Of a stretch of 64,000 nt of DNA, positions 1 through 8,510 are shown piece after piece. Positions within the stretch are counted from its first letter, which is position 1; every line of letters starts with the position of its first letter. The notes under the pieces are model-generated. The model was not told the DNA's origin and searched no databases. It was given only the letters and a program-made list of their open reading frames with translations. The position numbers were made by a program, and so were the translations under genes. Where the stretch lies: the NCBI RefSeq assembly GCF_015143595.1, contig NZ_WYEU01000001.1:1116001-1180000 (forward strand), read 5' to 3'. Source of the stretch: Sneathiella sp. P13V-1. GTDB taxonomy: Bacteria > Pseudomonadota > Alphaproteobacteria > Sneathiellales > Sneathiellaceae.

Positions 1-2380
1 GCGCGAATGGCAGCAAAATGTCACAGAACCTTCCATTGAACTTCGCCGGCAGATTGGTGATGCACCTACCATGAACGACATGGCCAGATTGGTGGGCCAG
101 GCAAAGGGTAAGGTGTTCTTTGAGAAGTTCCGCGCTCAGATCAATGAGCTTATCGCCATAGAAAGAGAACAGCTGGAAAGTCGTCAGGAAGAGTTTGTTG
201 AGGCAAATGCGGCTGTGCGTGCGCAGTTTAAAGTTGTTCAGGAAACCTCTGCAGCTGTTGAGAAAACTCAAGAAATCCTCCGTGCTGTTGACAGTATCAA
301 AAACCTTGTCACTGAAATGGAAGCAGCGCTCCGCGGTTATCTCATAGGTGGAAACACGGTCTATCTTGATGATTATCAGGTCGCTGAAGACATGATTTTT
401 GCAGAAATTGAGGTACTTGGCCTAACAGTTGAAGAACAACCCAAGCATGTGGAAAGTGTCGCACAAGCCGATGAATTTCTTTATGCATATGTAGAAAAGG
501 CGATCAAACCAGTCATTGCAATTCGTAAGGAAATAGATGACGGCGTCCGTACCATCATTGATCTTCGGGCGTTCCTATCCAGCAATGCAGGTTTGGATGA
601 ACTGGAAGGTTTTACAGCCGCTCTTGGCGCGATCACACAGGCTGAGAGCGAACGTATTTACTATCGTAAGTCCGATGCGCTCGCCGCTGTTCAAACCGTT
701 GATGCGGGTATTGCCACAATGGGTGAAAACGAAGAGCAACTTCGCAAAAGCTACAGCACTATTGACGCCTCCAAGGTTGTGTTGGCGGCCGCTGTTGATA
801 TGGAAACAGGTATGCGAGGCTATCTGCTTTCAGGGCAGGATAGCTTCCTTGAGCCGTATAATACCGGTAAGGACCAATTTACGTCAGCTGTTGATCAACT
901 TCGCGCTTTGATCATCGATAAACCGGAAGAGATAGCCCGATTGGATGCTGCGGTAGAAACAATTACAAACTGGCAAAAAGAAGTTGTTGATGGTGCGATA
1001 GCCCTTCGCCGCAGCATTGGTGATGCAAAAACCATGGATGATATGGCTGACCTGGTTGCGGAAGCCCGCGGTCAGAAGTATTTCTCTGAGTTCCGTGAAG
1101 TTCTTGCAAAATACATGTCTGCCAAAGATGACAGCATGCAAAACAATCTTGCCGAAGCAGATCAAGCGGTGCTGAGCACTTATACAATTATTCTGGTTTG
1201 TGTGCTTGGTGCGTTTGCAATTGGTCTGGCGCTTGCCTTCCTTATTGGCAATGGTATCGCGAATCCGATCCGCAAGATGACAACTGCCATGAATGATCTG
1301 GCAAATGGTCGTCTGGATGCAGATATTCCATCCGCTGATACGGCTGATGAGATCGGTGAAATGGCAAAAGCGATGGGTGTCTTTAAAGACAATGCCATTG
1401 AAACCGAACGCCTGCGTGAAGAGGCGCAGCGGAACGAGGCAGCCCAGCGTGAACGTGAGAAGGAAGAAGCCGAAGCGCAACGACGTCGTGAGGCGGAAGC
1501 CGAAGCCGAACGTCAACGCCAGCAGGAAGAAAACCGTCAGAATCTGTTGAAACTGGCATCAGAGTTTGAAGCCTCTGTGGGGAGCATTGCGAATGCTGTG
1601 GCTGAATCTGCCCATGACATGCATTCTTCATCTGAACAGATGTTGCAGGTTGTTGAAGAAACCAATGCTCAGACATCCAGCGCCCTGGGTTCTGCGGAGC
1701 AGGCATCCAATAACGTTCAAACCGTAGCTGCAGCGGCGGATGAAATGTCCAGTTCCATCCGTGAGATCAGCCAGCAGGTTTCCCAGTCGACCCGGGTTGC
1801 CGGTGATGCGGTGAAACAGGCGGAAGAGACCCATAGGCAAATTCAGGGTCTTGTGGATTCCTCTCAGAAAATTGGGGAAGTTGTTGCCCTGATTACAGAT
1901 ATTGCTGAACAGACAAATCTGTTGGCTTTGAACGCCACGATTGAGGCGGCGCGCGCTGGTGATGCGGGTAAAGGCTTTGCCGTTGTGGCGGCTGAAGTTA
2001 AGAACCTTGCCAACCAAACAGCCCGTGCAACAGAAGAAATTGCGCAGCAAATTGGGGGTATTCAAGGTGCTACTCAGGTTTCTGCGGATGCGATCCAATC
2101 CATCAGCAGCACCATCGGTCAGATGGATGAAATTGCTGCGGCGATTGCGGCAGCGATTGAAGAGCAGTCCGCGTCGACTGATGAAATTTCAAGAAGTGCA
2201 GGAGATGCCTCGCAAGGGACGACCGAAGTGACAAACAATATCTCCCATGTAACACGTTCTGCGGAAGAAACCGGTGCATCGGCCACAAGTATCTTGAACC
2301 AGTCTAGCAAACTTGCAGAACGTTCATCTGAGCTCAATGATGAAGTTGCACGTTTCTTGCAAACCGTACGTTCTGCTTAA
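1..2380 (+). CDS. Methyl-accepting chemotaxis protein with repeated CHASE3 sensor domains (5' end outside window)
   Basis: C-terminal part of a membrane chemoreceptor; the start lies before the window. The frame is open from base 2, and the residues read before the first ATG (base 71) match a repeat seen later in the protein, so that ATG is internal. Counting from base 71: the tail of one CHASE3-type helical repeat, a second repeat at about 65-215 (LRGYLIGG), a third at about 225-365 (MRGYLLSG), a membrane helix at about 369-391, HAMP at about 395-450, a charged E/R/Q-rich coiled coil at about 455-505, and the signalling domain with its tip [18 protein letters not shown] near 613. By family knowledge it signals to CheA/CheW; no che genes are nearby and the C-terminus lacks a CheR-docking pentapeptide. 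The ligand is unknown. Confidence 0.93.
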   Translation, partial: REWQQNVTEPSIELRRQIGDAPTMNDMARLVGQAKGKVFFEKFRAQINELIAIEREQLESRQEEFVEANAAVRAQFKVVQETSAAVEKTQEILRAVDSIKNLVTEMEAALRGYLIGGNTVYLDDYQVAEDMIFAEIEVLGLTVEEQPKHVESVAQADEFLYAYVEKAIKPVIAIRKEIDDGVRTIIDLRAFLSSNAGLDELEGFTAALGAITQAESERIYYRKSDALAAVQTVDAGIATMGENEEQLRKSYSTIDASKVVLAAAVDMETGMRGYLLSGQDSFLEPYNTGKDQFTSAVDQLRALIIDKPEEIARLDAAVETITNWQKEVVDGAIALRRSIGDAKTMDDMADLVAEARGQKYFSEFREVLAKYMSAKDDSMQNNLAEADQAVLSTYTIILVCVLGAFAIGLALAFLIGNGIANPIRKMTTAMNDLANGRLDADIPSADTADEIGEMAKAMGVFKDNAIETERLREEAQRNEAAQREREKEEAEAQRRREAEAEAERQRQQEENRQNLLKLASEFEASVGSIANAVAESAHDMHSSSEQMLQVVEETNAQTSSALGSAEQASNNVQTVAAAADEMSSSIREISQQVSQSTRVAGDAVKQAEETHRQIQGLVDSSQKIGEVVALITDIAEQTNLLALNATIEAARAGDAGKGFAVVAAEVKNLANQTARATEEIAQQIGGIQGATQVSADAIQSISSTIGQMDEIAAAIAAAIEEQSASTDEISRSAGDASQGTTEVTNNISHVTRSAEETGASATSILNQSSKLAERSSELNDEVARFLQTVRSA

Positions 2381-2398
2381 GGCAATGATTTAAATACA

Positions 2399-2433
2399 AA
2401 AACCCCCACCTGATTGGTGGGGGTTTTCTTTTT
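2399..2433. terminator. Rho-independent terminator, bidirectional
   Basis: A perfect 12-bp stem (2399-2410 with 2416-2427, five-base loop) is flanked by A and T runs, so it can end transcription from both sides. It sits between the convergent chemoreceptor and ACT-domain genes and touches the stop codon of the latter. Confidence 0.9.
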
Positions 2434-2962
2434 ATCCAACTTTTTCGAAACTCAGCTTCTGTCCGAGCCGTTCAGTAATATTACCAAGGGTAGTTAGGCA
2501 GGCGTCTGCTTTATGTTCCGGGATAGATACTGAAAATCTGGTGATGAAGTGATCTTCTTCCTCCCCTTCGATATGGTCTGATTTCATTCGTACGATATTG
2601 GCTTCAAAATCGATAAATACTTCGGTCATTCGTGCCAAAAGGCCCGGTTGATCCTGCCCTTCGCATTTGATCCTGTGGGTAATATCAGTGGGCGGAGTAT
2701 CGCTTTCAGGCAGAGAAAGACGCTTCACATCAATATCTGCATTTTCAAAACCGCTTAAAGCAGCAATTTCACCAGCGACGTGATTTGGCGTCATATCGTC
2801 GGGAACCACCAAGATACTGGTGAGGCCACCACCACTTCCCAGAACTGCAAAACTGGTGTCTTCCAAATTCACACCCAAATCAAACAGGGTTCCTGTGATA
2901 TCGGATATCAAACCGACACGATCATGTGAGAATACGGAAAGAAGGGCTTTGTAGCTGCTCAT
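2432..2962 (-). CDS. Double ACT-domain regulator, GcvR-like
   Basis: A 176-residue protein made of two ACT domains (about 4-80 and 96-172) and nothing else. Both carry the pattern in which a D-x-P/V-G-L turn precedes a long helix (SHDRVGLISDITG; GQDQPGLLARMTEVF). This is the layout of GcvR, the glycine-cleavage repressor partner in enterobacteria, and of related small-ligand sensors. There is no DNA-binding domain, so it would act through a partner protein. No gcv genes are nearby, so the GcvR role is only a family-level guess. It is monocistronic and convergent with the chemoreceptor. Confidence 0.8.
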   Translation of the reverse strand: MSSYKALLSVFSHDRVGLISDITGTLFDLGVNLEDTSFAVLGSGGGLTSILVVPDDMTPNHVAGEIAALSGFENADIDVKRLSLPESDTPPTDITHRIKCEGQDQPGLLARMTEVFIDFEANIVRMKSDHIEGEEEDHFITRFSVSIPEHKADACLTTLGNITERLGQKLSFEKVG

Positions 2963-3129
2963 ATGGGGCCTCGCTTAGCAGGAGTTTATGCAGTTTGAGT
3001 CTAGTATACCCGAAGAAAAGATCAAAATTTTTATGTTTTCTAACCGCCTGTTAACAAAAAATTGTTACTGATTGAACTTCATTCTATTCAGCAAGCTCCC
3101 AGAAGTGGGAAAAGTGATGGAGATACTGG

Positions 3130-4626
3130 ATGCTCATAGGTGATCTGCTTTTGGCCCACGGTCTGGTGAAACCAGAGGATATTGAACTAGCATTTCATCG
3201 CCAGAAGGAAAGTGGCGGCCGTCTTGGTGATAATCTGGTGGCTTTGGGCGTTCTGTCACAGGATCAAGTTGACAAAGTGATCTATGAAGCACCACAAGCC
3301 CCAAAAACAGTGGCGGATACAGGTATTCCCGCTTCCAATCTGTTGCGCTTGCTTTTTAAAGCCATTTACACAAACAGTCTGGAAACCGCTTCTGAATATG
3401 CCGGCTCCCTGAAACTGCCGGTACCAGTGATCAACCGTCTTATTCAGGAATCCGCTGACAGAAAATTTCTGGAAGCCTTAGGATCGGCTGATCAAAGCTC
3501 CTTCTCTGAAAACCGCTATGTGATGACGGAAGCGGGGCGTCGTTTCGCCCTGGAATCCTTGCAGCAGAACCAATATGTGGGCCCTGCTCCGGTATCGCTT
3601 GAACAGTATCAGGAACGTATTCAGCAACAGAAAATCACCAATGAACTGGTTGCTCAGGACAAGATTGATAAGAGTTTTGAAAATCTGGTGATCTCTGATG
3701 AATTTATTCGCCGTCTTGGACCGGGTATCAACGCCGGTAAAAGCATTCTGCTTTATGGCCCTCCGGGTAACGGTAAGACAACGGTTGCGGAGAAAGTGGC
3801 CGATATCTTCGCCAATATCATCTACATCCCTTATTGCTTTGAAGTAGACGGCCAGATCATCAAGGTTTTTGATCCTGCGATCCACAAAGCAGTTCTGCCA
3901 GAAGAGGTGAAGGTGCCAAAATCTGGCCTGCGCCGCGAGGAATTTGATGGCAGGTGGATCCCCTGTGAGCGGCCGGTTGTGATTACAGGTGGTGAATTGA
4001 CGCTGGAAATGCTGGATCTCAGTTTCAATTCCCATGCCAAATATTACGAGGCCCCTCTTCATGTGAAGGCGTCTAATGGTACCTTTATTATTGATGACTT
4101 CGGCCGCCAGTTGGTAAGCCCGGAAGAGCTTTTGAACCGTTGGATCATTCCACTTGAAAGCCGTGTGGACTTCCTGAAACTTCACACAGGTAAAAGCTTC
4201 CAGCTGCCTTTCGATGAGTTGGTGATTTTCTCCACTAACCTGTCGCCGGATGACCTGATGGATCCTGCCTTCCTTCGTCGTATCCCCTACAAATTGGAGA
4301 CAAATGGTCCGAACCGGGATGAGTATTTTGAGATTTTCAAAATTGTTGCAGCGTCTAAAGGTCTTGAGATGACAGAAGAGTTTCTGGATATTGTTCTGGA
4401 CGAGCTGCAGGTTAAAAACAGTTTTGATCTGGCGGCCTATCAGCCGAAATTTATTGTGGAACAAGTACTTGCAGCCTGTAAATTCCGCGGGGAACCTGCC
4501 CATTTCAGTGAAGAGCTGATCCGGGATGCCTTGAAGAACCTTTATACATCAAGTGCTGCAGGTGTCGGGGCGACGAAAGCCAAGGGTGTTGGATCTGGTT
4601 CCAATAAACTGGCAACTGCCGTATAG
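3130..4626 (+). CDS. AAA ATPase with N-terminal MshEN-like repeat
   Basis: A 498-residue cytoplasmic protein. Residues 2-25 and 31-54 form two 24-residue motifs separated by exactly five residues (second motif begins RLGDNLVALG), the arrangement of the MshEN domain that binds cyclic di-GMP in type II secretion and type IV pilus ATPases. The first motif lacks the leading arginine because the protein starts there. A helical linker (about 70-190) leads to an AAA ATPase module with Walker A GPPGNGKT (210-217) and Walker B FIIDDFG (319-325), then a sensor-1-like stretch (VIFSTNL) and an arginine-rich follow-on (AFLRRIPYKLE). The ATPase is not the PilB/GspE fold. The start has GGAG seven bases upstream. 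No pilus or secretion gene is adjacent. Function unknown. Confidence 0.8.
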   Translation: MLIGDLLLAHGLVKPEDIELAFHRQKESGGRLGDNLVALGVLSQDQVDKVIYEAPQAPKTVADTGIPASNLLRLLFKAIYTNSLETASEYAGSLKLPVPVINRLIQESADRKFLEALGSADQSSFSENRYVMTEAGRRFALESLQQNQYVGPAPVSLEQYQERIQQQKITNELVAQDKIDKSFENLVISDEFIRRLGPGINAGKSILLYGPPGNGKTTVAEKVADIFANIIYIPYCFEVDGQIIKVFDPAIHKAVLPEEVKVPKSGLRREEFDGRWIPCERPVVITGGELTLEMLDLSFNSHAKYYEAPLHVKASNGTFIIDDFGRQLVSPEELLNRWIIPLESRVDFLKLHTGKSFQLPFDELVIFSTNLSPDDLMDPAFLRRIPYKLETNGPNRDEYFEIFKIVAASKGLEMTEEFLDIVLDELQVKNSFDLAAYQPKFIVEQVLAACKFRGEPAHFSEELIRDALKNLYTSSAAGVGATKAKGVGSGSNKLATAV

Positions 4627-4644
4627 ACGCTTGTTGTTGCCCAC

Positions 4645-4674
4645 AAAAAAAGCCTCGGACTTCGAGGCTTTTTT
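4645..4674. terminator. Rho-independent terminator, bidirectional
   Basis: GCCTCG pairs with CGAGGC around a five-base loop, preceded by seven A and followed by six T. It serves the AAA ATPase gene on the + strand and the convergent response regulator gene on the - strand. Confidence 0.88.
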
Positions 4675-4692
4675 ATTGGATTGAGCTTCGAA

Positions 4693-5346
4693 TTAAGCCA
4701 GTTCTTTTGCCTGTAACACAGCTTGGGTGCGGTTACTAACGCCCAAGGTGCGGAAAATGGCCGTGATATGAACTTTCACAGTACTTTCAGCAAGCTGAAG
4801 GGCTTCTGCAATTTCCTTGTTGGACTGGCCTTGCGCCATCAGATCCAGCACATTCTTCTGTCTGCGTGTTAAAGACTGAGTGTTGTTGCCACTTGCTGGC
4901 ACCCCGGCTCTTGATGTGGAAGGCGACGGGGCAAAAGATTTTTTCTCTGCCGCGAAAATCTCAAACGGGAAGTATTTGCCGCCGGAAAGGATCAGGCGAA
5001 CCGCGCTCAACAGGACATCGCGGGAGGAGGATTTCGGGATATATCCATCGGCACCCAAATTCAGGGCCAATGTCATATCTTCCAATTCCTCAGATGCAGA
5101 CACAACAACAACCGGAACATCTGCATATGTGGCGCGGAGTTGCTCAAGAGCCTGTTTGAACTCCATGCCCGGCATTCGAATATCCATAACGATTAGATCA
5201 GGGTCAGATGTCGCGTTTTCAACGTGATCCAGAAGTTCATCAAAATCACAGCAATCAACAACAGATGCATTTGTGTCCAATTGAGACAGAAGGCCGGAAA
5301 GGGCCATTCTGTAAAGTGGATGGTCATCAGCAATTACGATATTCAT
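4693..5346 (-). CDS. NarL/FixJ-type response regulator (orphan)
   Basis: A 217-residue response regulator. The receiver domain (about 1-120) has the acidic pocket D7-D8, the phosphoacceptor D55 in VMDIRMPG, the switch serine in VVVSAS and the lysine in YIPKSS. A LuxR-type helix-turn-helix follows at about 152-212 (LTRRQKNVLDLMAQGQSNKE). A linker rich in S, P and T joins them. No histidine kinase gene is adjacent, so the partner is elsewhere. By family it is a DNA-binding transcription factor activated by phosphorylation; target genes cannot be read from the window. Confidence 0.9.
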   Translation of the reverse strand: MNIVIADDHPLYRMALSGLLSQLDTNASVVDCCDFDELLDHVENATSDPDLIVMDIRMPGMEFKQALEQLRATYADVPVVVVSASEELEDMTLALNLGADGYIPKSSSRDVLLSAVRLILSGGKYFPFEIFAAEKKSFAPSPSTSRAGVPASGNNTQSLTRRQKNVLDLMAQGQSNKEIAEALQLAESTVKVHITAIFRTLGVSNRTQAVLQAKELA

Positions 5347-5474
5347 GTCAGTTACTTTACTATGAGCAAAACTATAATAAGATCATATCAGAAATCACGG
5401 TATTTGTACACGTAAATAAACCTAAAGACGTAAAAATCGTAAAACAATAGTCTTTGATTTAAGGTTAATATTCA

Positions 5475-6203
5475 TTAGCAATTAAATTGAATTCTATTCC
5501 CCGGATACAGGAGTCGGGCCGTAGACAGTAGTTGATTGCCAGTCCAGGTGCGTTTCCCTATGCAAAGGCAAGGGGTTGGGTGATCCAATTCCATGAAATG
5601 GTGTATTTCCTGATCAGATATTTGTACGGACAGTTGATATTTATGCGATAGTAATGAGCATCTGGCTTCAAGAAATACCTCTGATGACATCGTAGTAAAA
5701 TCCTGATCTATATAATCCGGCACAACGTGGGGGACTACATATCTGTCTTCGAGAAGCACGGGAACCCCATTTTCCTTGTGAACCACATATGACCTGTAGG
5801 CTTCACTTCCTTCTTTAAGGCCTAGCAAAATAGCCTGTTCAGTGTCCAACGGGTCTTTTTGGTGGAAAAGCACGGATTTGCTGTAACTATTTCCCCTCAA
5901 AGTGATGTAGCTTTCGATACTTGGCAAAATCAGATGGGTTTCATGGACTTCGGGTTTGGCAATGTAGGTGCCCACCCCTTGAATACGGGTGAGAACCCCT
6001 TCCTGTGTCAGTTCCCGCAGCGCCCGGTGGATGGTCATCCTAGACATTCCCAGATCGCGAACCAGGGTATGTTCGGAAGGGATTTTGCTGTGAACGGGCC
6101 AACTTCCTCTTTGAATATGGTCAAGTACATATGACTTAACTTGTTGATACAGAGGCTGAGGCCGTCGATCGACCGACAAACTGGTAATTTCCATAGTATT
6201 CAT
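5475..6203 (-). CDS. GntR-family regulator, HutC/UTRA type
   Basis: A 242-residue regulator with an N-terminal winged helix (about 16-80; PLYQQVKSYVLDHI, SRMTIHRALRELTQEGVL, VQGVGTYI-like IQGVGTYIA) and a C-terminal UTRA ligand domain (about 100-238). The N-terminal part is close to HutC, the repressor of histidine use, but no hut genes are present, so the inducer is unknown. UTRA domains bind small metabolites that release the repressor from DNA. Two adjoining inverted repeats at 6242-6266, 39-63 bases upstream of the start, are candidate operators for autoregulation. It is divergent from htpG. Confidence 0.87.
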   Translation of the reverse strand: MNTMEITSLSVDRRPQPLYQQVKSYVLDHIQRGSWPVHSKIPSEHTLVRDLGMSRMTIHRALRELTQEGVLTRIQGVGTYIAKPEVHETHLILPSIESYITLRGNSYSKSVLFHQKDPLDTEQAILLGLKEGSEAYRSYVVHKENGVPVLLEDRYVVPHVVPDYIDQDFTTMSSEVFLEARCSLLSHKYQLSVQISDQEIHHFMELDHPTPCLCIGKRTWTGNQLLSTARLLYPGNRIQFNC

Positions 6204-6241
6204 GGTGATGTCTCATTTCCCTCAAATTGCAATCAGAGAAA

Positions 6242-6266
6242 TGACGGTCGTCACAAATTTTTGTGA
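6242..6266. promoter_or_regulatory. Paired dyads, candidate GntR operator
   Basis: TGACG-GT-CGTCA (6242-6253) overlaps TCACAAA-TT-TTTGTGA (6251-6266). Dyads of this size just upstream of a GntR gene are usual repressor sites; binding by the neighbouring regulator is inferred. Confidence 0.45.
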
Positions 6267-6290
6267 ATTTGGCTAAAAGTTAATTTTGCA

Positions 6291-6321
6291 CTTGAACGAC
6301 CATTCCAAATAGATATATTGG
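6291..6321 (+). promoter_or_regulatory. Candidate RpoH (heat-shock) promoter, distal
   Basis: CTTGAA at 6291-6296 is followed after 15 bases by a -10 region ending TATATTGG (6314-6321), fitting the alphaproteobacterial RpoH pattern CTTGAA - 16/17 - CyTATnTnnG except for the two leading bases of the -10. An inverted repeat TTCCAA/TTGGAA (6303-6323) overlaps it. Confidence 0.45.
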
Positions 6322-6363
6322 AACTTGATCAACACCATCTACACACATCGGTTTTTGATCATT

Positions 6364-6412
6364 AAGGCCCGTTTCGAATTTTTTGCGCCCCTCGAAGCGG
6401 GCCTTATCCTTT
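6364..6412 (+). terminator. Strong hairpin, candidate terminator of a short transcript
   Basis: A 14-bp stem with one G-T pair (6364-6377 with 6392-6405) and a 14-base loop is followed by a T-rich tail (ATCCTTTTC). It stands 40 bases after the distal heat-shock promoter and 115 bases before htpG. It could end a short RNA of about 80 nt or lie in the htpG leader. Confidence 0.5.
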
Positions 6413-6451
6413 TCTATTCCCATTTTTTTGGGATGTTTTTTGTGCCTCCAT

Positions 6452-6485
6452 CTTGATCAATCTTGCATTCACCTTCATATAAAAG
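6452..6485 (+). promoter_or_regulatory. Candidate RpoH promoter, proximal to htpG
   Basis: CTTGAT (6452-6457), a 16-base spacer, then TTCATATAAAAG. This resembles the RpoH consensus and places a transcription start about 30 bases before the htpG start codon. Confidence 0.4.
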
Positions 6486-6519
6486 GCTGAATTTCTGAGC
6501 GAGAATTAGTGGGATTATT

Positions 6520-8397
6520 ATGGCAGAAAAAACTCATGAATTTCAGGCGGAAGTCGCCAAGCTACTTCATATCGTTGCCCATTCACTTTACAGCGAAACT
6601 GAGATTTTCCTGAGAGAACTGGTCTCTAATGCATCGGATGCCTGTGACCGTCTCAGATATGCTGCGCTAACACAGCCGGAGCTTACCGAAGGAGATAGTG
6701 ACTACAAAGTAGTGCTGACCGTGGATAACGGTGCAAAAACACTCACCATTTCTGATAATGGTATTGGCATGTCCGAACAGGATATGGTGGATAACCTAGG
6801 GACCATCGCCCGTTCAGGGACATCGAACTTTGTGGATCAGCTGACAGGCGATGCGGCGAAGGATGTGAGCGTCATCGGTCAGTTCGGTGTTGGCTTCTAT
6901 TCGTCATTTATGGTCGCGGATAAAGTTGAGGTTATCAGCCGGAAAGCCGGTGAAAATGCTGCCTACAAATGGCAATCCGATGGCATGGGTGCCTATACCA
7001 TTTCGGACGCAGATCGGGATCAACGTGGCACTACCATTATTCTTCATATGAAGAAGGACGCTGAAGAATATCTGGACCCTGTGCGGATCCGGCATGTTGT
7101 TCGAACCTATGCAGATCATATTGCCCTGCCAGTGGTCTTAAAAGCCACGGAAGAAGACAAGGAAGATGAGGTTTTAAACACAGCCAGTGCGCTTTGGACC
7201 CGGCCAAAGTCTGAAATCACAGAAGACCAGTATAAAGAGTTCTACCATCACACAGGTCAGGCATATGATAGCCCCTGGATGACATTGCATAGTAAGGTTG
7301 AAGGTACGCTTGAATATACCATGCTGGTATTCATTCCAGAAAGTCAGCCATTTGACCTGTTCAGCCCTGAGCGCAAATCTCAGCTGAAACTCTATGTGAA
7401 GCGTGTCTTTATCACAGATGAATGTGACGAGCTGGTGCCGCCATATTTGCGTTTCCTGAAAGGTGTTGTGGATTCGGAAGATCTACCGCTCAATGTCAGC
7501 CGTGAAATGCTGCAGAATAATCCGGTTCTTCGTAAAATCCGATCCGGTTTGGTGAAGAAGGTTATTGGAGAACTTGAAAAGCGGGCCAAGAAGGACAGTG
7601 AAGGCTTCCACAAATTCTGGGATGCGTTCGGGGCTGTCTTAAAAGAAGGAATTTATGAGGACGCCGAAAATGGCGATCGCCTTCTAAAATTATCCGTCTT
7701 TAAAAGTACCCATGGGGAAAATTACTCTACCCTTGAAGACTATATGGGCCGAATGAAAGAAGGTCAGGATACAATCTATTATATCACCGGTGATGATATG
7801 GATGCCCTTCGCAAAAGCCCGCAGCTTGAGGGCTTTAAAGCCAAGGGTGTGGAAGTGCTTCTTCTTGCGGACCCTGTAGACAGCTTCTGGCTGTCGCGGA
7901 TCTCAGAATTTGAAGGGAAGGCCCTGAAATCAGTGACCCGTGGTACAGCTGAATTGGACAAGCTGGACGGTGATGAAGGCGACGGTAAAAAGGATGACAA
8001 AGACGATGCAGAAGGTAATCTGGATCTTCTGGTTGCTGCATTTAAGCAGGCGCTTGAGGGGCGTGTTAAAGATGTGCGTATCTCAAAGCGCCTGACAGAA
8101 AGTCCGGTTTGTCTGGTTGCGGATGATGGAGATATGGACATCCATCTGGAGCGCGTCCTGAAAGCCCACAAACAGCTTGGCGGTATGGAATCGCAGCGGA
8201 TTTTGGAAGTCAATCCTGGTCACCCTCTTATGCAAAAACTGCAAGCTAAAGCGGAGCTTGGCGGGGCCTCGGATACGCTAAGTGAGGCAGCGCTTTTGTT
8301 GTTGGATCAGGCTTTCATCGTTGAAGGTGAGGCAATCAATGATCCTGTTGAGTTTTCCAGACGAATGGCGAACTTCATGGCGCAAGGTCTTGGATAA
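6520..8397 (+). CDS. htpG: Molecular chaperone HtpG (Hsp90)
   Basis: The 625-residue length matches E. coli HtpG (624). The N-terminal GHKL ATPase domain shows its three nucleotide-binding motifs: LRELVSNASDACDRLRY, the DNGIGM loop and GQFGVGFYS. The middle domain carries the catalytic-arginine region (SREMLQNN), and a short acidic linker rich in D, E, G and K (about 485-505) precedes the C-terminal dimerisation domain. It is an ATP-dependent cytoplasmic chaperone for late folding and stress protection. It is monocistronic, with candidate heat-shock promoters upstream and a terminator downstream. The C-terminus lacks the MEEVD of eukaryotic Hsp90, as expected for bacteria. Confidence 0.98.
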   Translation: MAEKTHEFQAEVAKLLHIVAHSLYSETEIFLRELVSNASDACDRLRYAALTQPELTEGDSDYKVVLTVDNGAKTLTISDNGIGMSEQDMVDNLGTIARSGTSNFVDQLTGDAAKDVSVIGQFGVGFYSSFMVADKVEVISRKAGENAAYKWQSDGMGAYTISDADRDQRGTTIILHMKKDAEEYLDPVRIRHVVRTYADHIALPVVLKATEEDKEDEVLNTASALWTRPKSEITEDQYKEFYHHTGQAYDSPWMTLHSKVEGTLEYTMLVFIPESQPFDLFSPERKSQLKLYVKRVFITDECDELVPPYLRFLKGVVDSEDLPLNVSREMLQNNPVLRKIRSGLVKKVIGELEKRAKKDSEGFHKFWDAFGAVLKEGIYEDAENGDRLLKLSVFKSTHGENYSTLEDYMGRMKEGQDTIYYITGDDMDALRKSPQLEGFKAKGVEVLLLADPVDSFWLSRISEFEGKALKSVTRGTAELDKLDGDEGDGKKDDKDDAEGNLDLLVAAFKQALEGRVKDVRISKRLTESPVCLVADDGDMDIHLERVLKAHKQLGGMESQRILEVNPGHPLMQKLQAKAELGGASDTLSEAALLLLDQAFIVEGEAINDPVEFSRRMANFMAQGLG

Positions 8398-8425
8398 AGG
8401 CTGACTATAATTTTCAATCTTCAAG

Positions 8426-8450
8426 AAGGGGCGGTTCTCGCCCCTTTTTT
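8426..8450 (+). terminator. Rho-independent terminator of htpG
   Basis: AAGGGGCG pairs with CGCCCCTT (8426-8433 with 8439-8446) around a five-base loop, followed by a run of T. Confidence 0.92.
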
Positions 8451-8510
8451 AATCACAAAATAGAGTTCCGGAACATCTACCTATGGCTTTATGAGACGTG
8501 GAGCCAATGT

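Larger units (their letters stand above)
6204..6519. other. Control-rich intergenic region between GntR regulator and htpG
   Basis: No gene longer than a few codons is visible. From left to right it holds two adjoining dyads (6242-6266), a candidate heat-shock promoter (6291-6321), a 14-bp hairpin with terminator character (6364-6412) and a second candidate heat-shock promoter just before htpG (6452-6485). Confidence 0.7.
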
